The notes under the pieces are model-generated. The model did no database searches. It was given only the letters and a program-made list of their open reading frames with translations, and had not been told where the DNA came from. A stretch of 8,102 nt of DNA, taken from the NCBI GenBank assembly GCA_964386535.1, contig CAYLRY010000068.1, positions 1 to 8,102 of the forward strand, in the 5' to 3' direction. Position 1 is the stretch's first letter, and each line of letters starts with the position of its first letter. Below, piece after piece: positions 6,445 to 8,102 of this stretch. Source of the DNA: CAYLRY01 sp964386535. GTDB lineage: Bacteria; Chloroflexota; Dehalococcoidia; Dehalococcoidales; UBA3254. Both the position numbers and the translations under genes were made by a program.

Positions 6445-7873
6445 ATCCCCTTGCTGGCCTGCATTTCCACCAATAGTTGTAAATACCACCTACGTAATAA
6501 AGCTTTCGAAAAGTCATCTCTAGAGGTATTCCTACTTTAACTGCTTCGGGATCCCGGTCTGTCATATCGCACAACAGGCGACCTCCTCCTTCAAAATCAA
6601 CTACAGTAACGGTGACTGGAGGATCCAGAGTTTGCATTACGTAATCATGGCAAAATGAGAAAACTTTAGCGGTTTTATTATAGAAAGTATATGGTTCAAA
6701 CTGGTCTTTGGTGCCGCAAATAATACAGACTCTCTGTGGAGGATATTGGGGAGTTCCACAGTGATTACAGCGTGTACCGGTCAAACGTAATTCCCATTGA
6801 GCTTCGCGCCATTGCGCAATAGGTGAGGGTTGACGTATTTCGATGGGTGGTCTGGCTGCCGGTTGTATGGTCATTAATTCTCGCCACCGCAGATACCTGC
6901 TATAGTTTGATATCAGGCTTTTCGAATTCAGGTACTTCCTGATTCCTTTTCTATTTTTAATATTCGATATTAATTCTGTAGCTGTAATAACGCAAACATC
7001 ACAGCCGTTGCCGTAGCTGGCCAGCAGGATTTTTTCACCAGGATTAACCTGCTCCAGCGCTGCGACCAGGCTCATTAAAGACATGGCGCATCCCGTATCT
7101 CCAACAGAAGCATGTAATATATCCTGTACTTGAGTTTTCTCATCAAATCCCAGTTTCTGGGTTACCGTTCGTAACTGGCGTGTATTTGGCGAGTACAAGG
7201 CAATTTTGGCAAAATCTTTTGACGTTAATTTATGTCTCTCGAACAGTGCGGTAACTGATTGTACCGTAACATTGACATATCCTTCATCCATGGCAAAGCG
7301 ATCTTCCGCAGAACGTACAAACGTGTCTTTATCTGAACGCCAGATATCCTGGATCTCATTATTTCTGCTATAGAAATGGTTTATTTCGGCTGCAACATGC
7401 TGGGTTCCAATCAGCACTGCTGCTGCTCCATCTCCAAAGCTTATCTCGTTAGGTCCCATGGGATATCCCAGACGAGTGTCGGCTGCGCATACCAATATGC
7501 TTTGAGTTGACCCGTTGTTTACCGCGTCAATGGCTGCTTTTAAAGCATTTGAGCCCGCTCGTAGAGAGCCTGAGAAATCCATTGTTATGGCCTCTGGCGG
7601 TAGCCCCAGGACTGTGGCTATGGTAGCTGCCGATTGTTTTTCTTTATATGGAGCAGTTGTAGAGGCAAAATAGAGACCTCCTATCCCGGACACTTCTATG
7701 CCTTTGATGCAGTCTAGAGAAGCTGCGGTTGCCATGGTCAGGCTATCTTCATCGTAATTAGCTACTGCTTTTTCCCCCGGTGATGGTGCCGAGCCCCAGG
7801 CTCTGGCTATCTCAGACCGGTTTAAGCGAAAGAAAGGTATATACCCGCCGTATGCAATTATGCCTGCTGCCAT
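6443..7873 (-). CDS. HMG-CoA synthase-like domain fused to DUF35 Zn-ribbon/OB-fold domain
   Basis: A 476-residue two-domain protein. Residues 1 to about 300 show the HMG-CoA synthase/KAS III thiolase fold: the A-Y-G-G-Y-I-P-F-F-R-L start, I-S-F-G-D-G-A-A-A-V-L (144-154), and a late S-V-G-D-T-G-C-A segment. Residues about 325-460 are DUF35: a helix with Y-L-R-W-R, a zinc ribbon C369-x2-C372...C383-x2-C386, then an OB fold. Against archaeal HMG-CoA synthase motifs the catalytic triad looks lost. S-E-S-x-P-Y becomes S-T-T-A-P-Y (E to T72), A-C-K-A-G-T becomes S-L-R-A-G-S (C to L104), and H-Q-P-N becomes Y-S-P-N (H to Y227). In archaea DUF35 bridges thiolase and HMG-CoA synthase, so this fusion probably acts as a scaffold and acyl-CoA channel for the adjacent thiolase rather than as a synthase. 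The start ATG follows GAGGA with a 6-nt spacer. Domain calls are strong; inactivity is inferred from motifs aligned from memory. Confidence 0.87.
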   Translation of the reverse strand: MAAGIIAYGGYIPFFRLNRSEIARAWGSAPSPGEKAVANYDEDSLTMATAASLDCIKGIEVSGIGGLYFASTTAPYKEKQSAATIATVLGLPPEAITMDFSGSLRAGSNALKAAIDAVNNGSTQSILVCAADTRLGYPMGPNEISFGDGAAAVLIGTQHVAAEINHFYSRNNEIQDIWRSDKDTFVRSAEDRFAMDEGYVNVTVQSVTALFERHKLTSKDFAKIALYSPNTRQLRTVTQKLGFDEKTQVQDILHASVGDTGCAMSLMSLVAALEQVNPGEKILLASYGNGCDVCVITATELISNIKNRKGIRKYLNSKSLISNYSRYLRWRELMTIQPAARPPIEIRQPSPIAQWREAQWELRLTGTRCNHCGTPQYPPQRVCIICGTKDQFEPYTFYNKTAKVFSFCHDYVMQTLDPPVTVTVVDFEGGGRLLCDMTDRDPEAVKVGIPLEMTFRKLYYVGGIYNYWWKCRPARG

Positions 7874-7916
7874 TTACATCCTCACAAGTCTTAACTTAAT
7901 ACCAGTTTTTTTATAA

Positions 7917-7970
7917 CTTGAAAAAGGGAGATAACCCTTTGAATAATTTAAACCGTCTCCCTTTCTCAAG
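7917..7970. terminator. Long imperfect hairpin with a competing inner hairpin
   Basis: Arms 7917-7931 and 7956-7970 (cttgaaaaagggaga with tctccctttctcaag) pair over 15 positions with one mismatch and a 24-nt loop. The inner AAAGGG (7923-7928) can instead pair with CCCTTT (7935-7940), which on the minus strand ends in five T. It lies between the incoming right-edge gene and the HMGCS-like gene, 44 nt before the latter's ATG. It may terminate the incoming gene or act as an attenuator. U tracts on either side of the long stem are weak. The rest of the gap (7971-8016) is AT-rich with no clear promoter. Confidence 0.5.
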
Positions 7971-8016
7971 CCTGTATTTATTTGTGTATGGATAATTTAA
8001 GTTTTATTAATATATT

Positions 8017-8100
8017 TTATGCTTTAGCCAGGATTATTTCTCCCAGGTAAAGGTCTTTCTGGGTTTTAGCCTTAAGGCTTTTAGCCTTATAACCAGGCGC
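8017..8100 (-). CDS. C-terminal fragment, second probable transhydroxylase-type beta subunit
   Basis: A 5'-truncated frame entering from the right edge on the minus strand and ending at TAA (8019-8017). Its 27 residues are identical to those of the left-edge fragment, while four bases differ: TAC CTG for TAT TTG, GCA for GCG, TAA for TGA. Silent differences with an unchanged protein show a real paralogue under protein-level constraint, not a simple assembly mirror. Unlike the left copy, no alpha subunit follows; the next gene on this strand is the HMGCS-like/DUF35 fusion, 143 nt away. Its own alpha subunit, if any, would lie outside the window. Identity as a beta subunit with a Cna-B-like tail is inferred from the left copy's context. 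Confidence 0.55.
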   Translation of the reverse strand, partial: APGYKAKSLKAKTQKDLYLGEIILAKA

Positions 8101-8102
8101 CT
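8017..8102 (-). repeat. Right copy of terminal inverted repeat
   Basis: Reverse complement of 1-86 with four differences. The outer 55 bases (8048-8102) are identical to the left end. Both ends begin with the self-complementary octamer AGGCGCCT. The contig probably stops here because the assembler met a repeat shared by two loci. Confidence 0.93.

Noticed and set aside
2797..8016. CRISPR arrays, phage genes or toxin-antitoxin pairs in the gaps
   Set aside because: All gaps are under 150 nt and contain only hairpins, promoter-like or ribosome binding sequences. No spaced repeats or small conserved ORFs were seen.
1..8102. A transposon or integrative element bounded by terminal inverted repeats
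   Set aside because: The repeats are in-frame gene ends with only silent differences. There is no transposase or integrase inside, and the edges of the window coincide with the repeats, which fits an assembly break.

Overview
This 8.1 kb window looks like a complete short contig from an anaerobic bacterium, with by-eye GC in the mid-40s percent and clear Shine-Dalgarno sites. The gene families present (transhydroxylase-type molybdoenzyme, BKACE/DUF849, SCP-x-like thiolase, DUF35 proteins, DUF6282-like amidohydrolase) are common in anaerobic Clostridia and in uncultured Chloroflexota/Dehalococcoidia-type genomes. The sequence alone does not decide between them.

Layout. Bases 1-86 carry the last 27 codons and stop of a gene entering from the left on the + strand, probably the iron-sulfur (beta) subunit of a transhydroxylase-type molybdoenzyme. 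It is followed on the same strand by the catalytic (alpha) subunit at 211-2796. A 12-bp terminator hairpin separates this pair from four minus-strand genes. In their direction of transcription (right to left) these are: a fused HMG-CoA-synthase-like/DUF35 protein (6443-7873), an SCP-x-type thiolase (5142-6326), a BKACE-type beta-keto acid cleavage enzyme (4083-5021) and a divergent amidohydrolase (2867-3985). At the far right, 8017-8100 carries another C-terminus entering on the minus strand. It encodes exactly the same 27 residues as the left edge, with only synonymous base differences.

How the genes may work together. Transhydroxylases of this family rearrange hydroxyl groups on polyhydroxylated aromatic rings in anaerobes (pyrogallol to phloroglucinol in Pelobacter). 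BKACE enzymes cleave beta-keto acids with acetyl-CoA, and one member cleaves triacetate at the end of the anaerobic phloroglucinol route. Thiolases then process 3-ketoacyl-CoA. The window therefore reads as part of an anaerobic catabolic locus for a hydroxylated ring or a beta-keto acid. The ring reductase, ring-opening hydrolase and dehydrogenase expected for the phloroglucinol route are not visible here, so the substrate is unknown.

Most unusual points. (1) The HMG-CoA-synthase-like domain appears to have lost its Glu, Cys and His catalytic residues and is fused to a DUF35 Zn-ribbon/OB domain beside a thiolase, suggesting a non-catalytic scaffold. (2) The amidohydrolase has Q-x-R where the family's metal-binding H-x-H is expected. 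(3) The two contig ends are inverted copies of the same C-terminal coding sequence, which implies at least two beta-subunit paralogues in the genome and probably explains where the contig stops.
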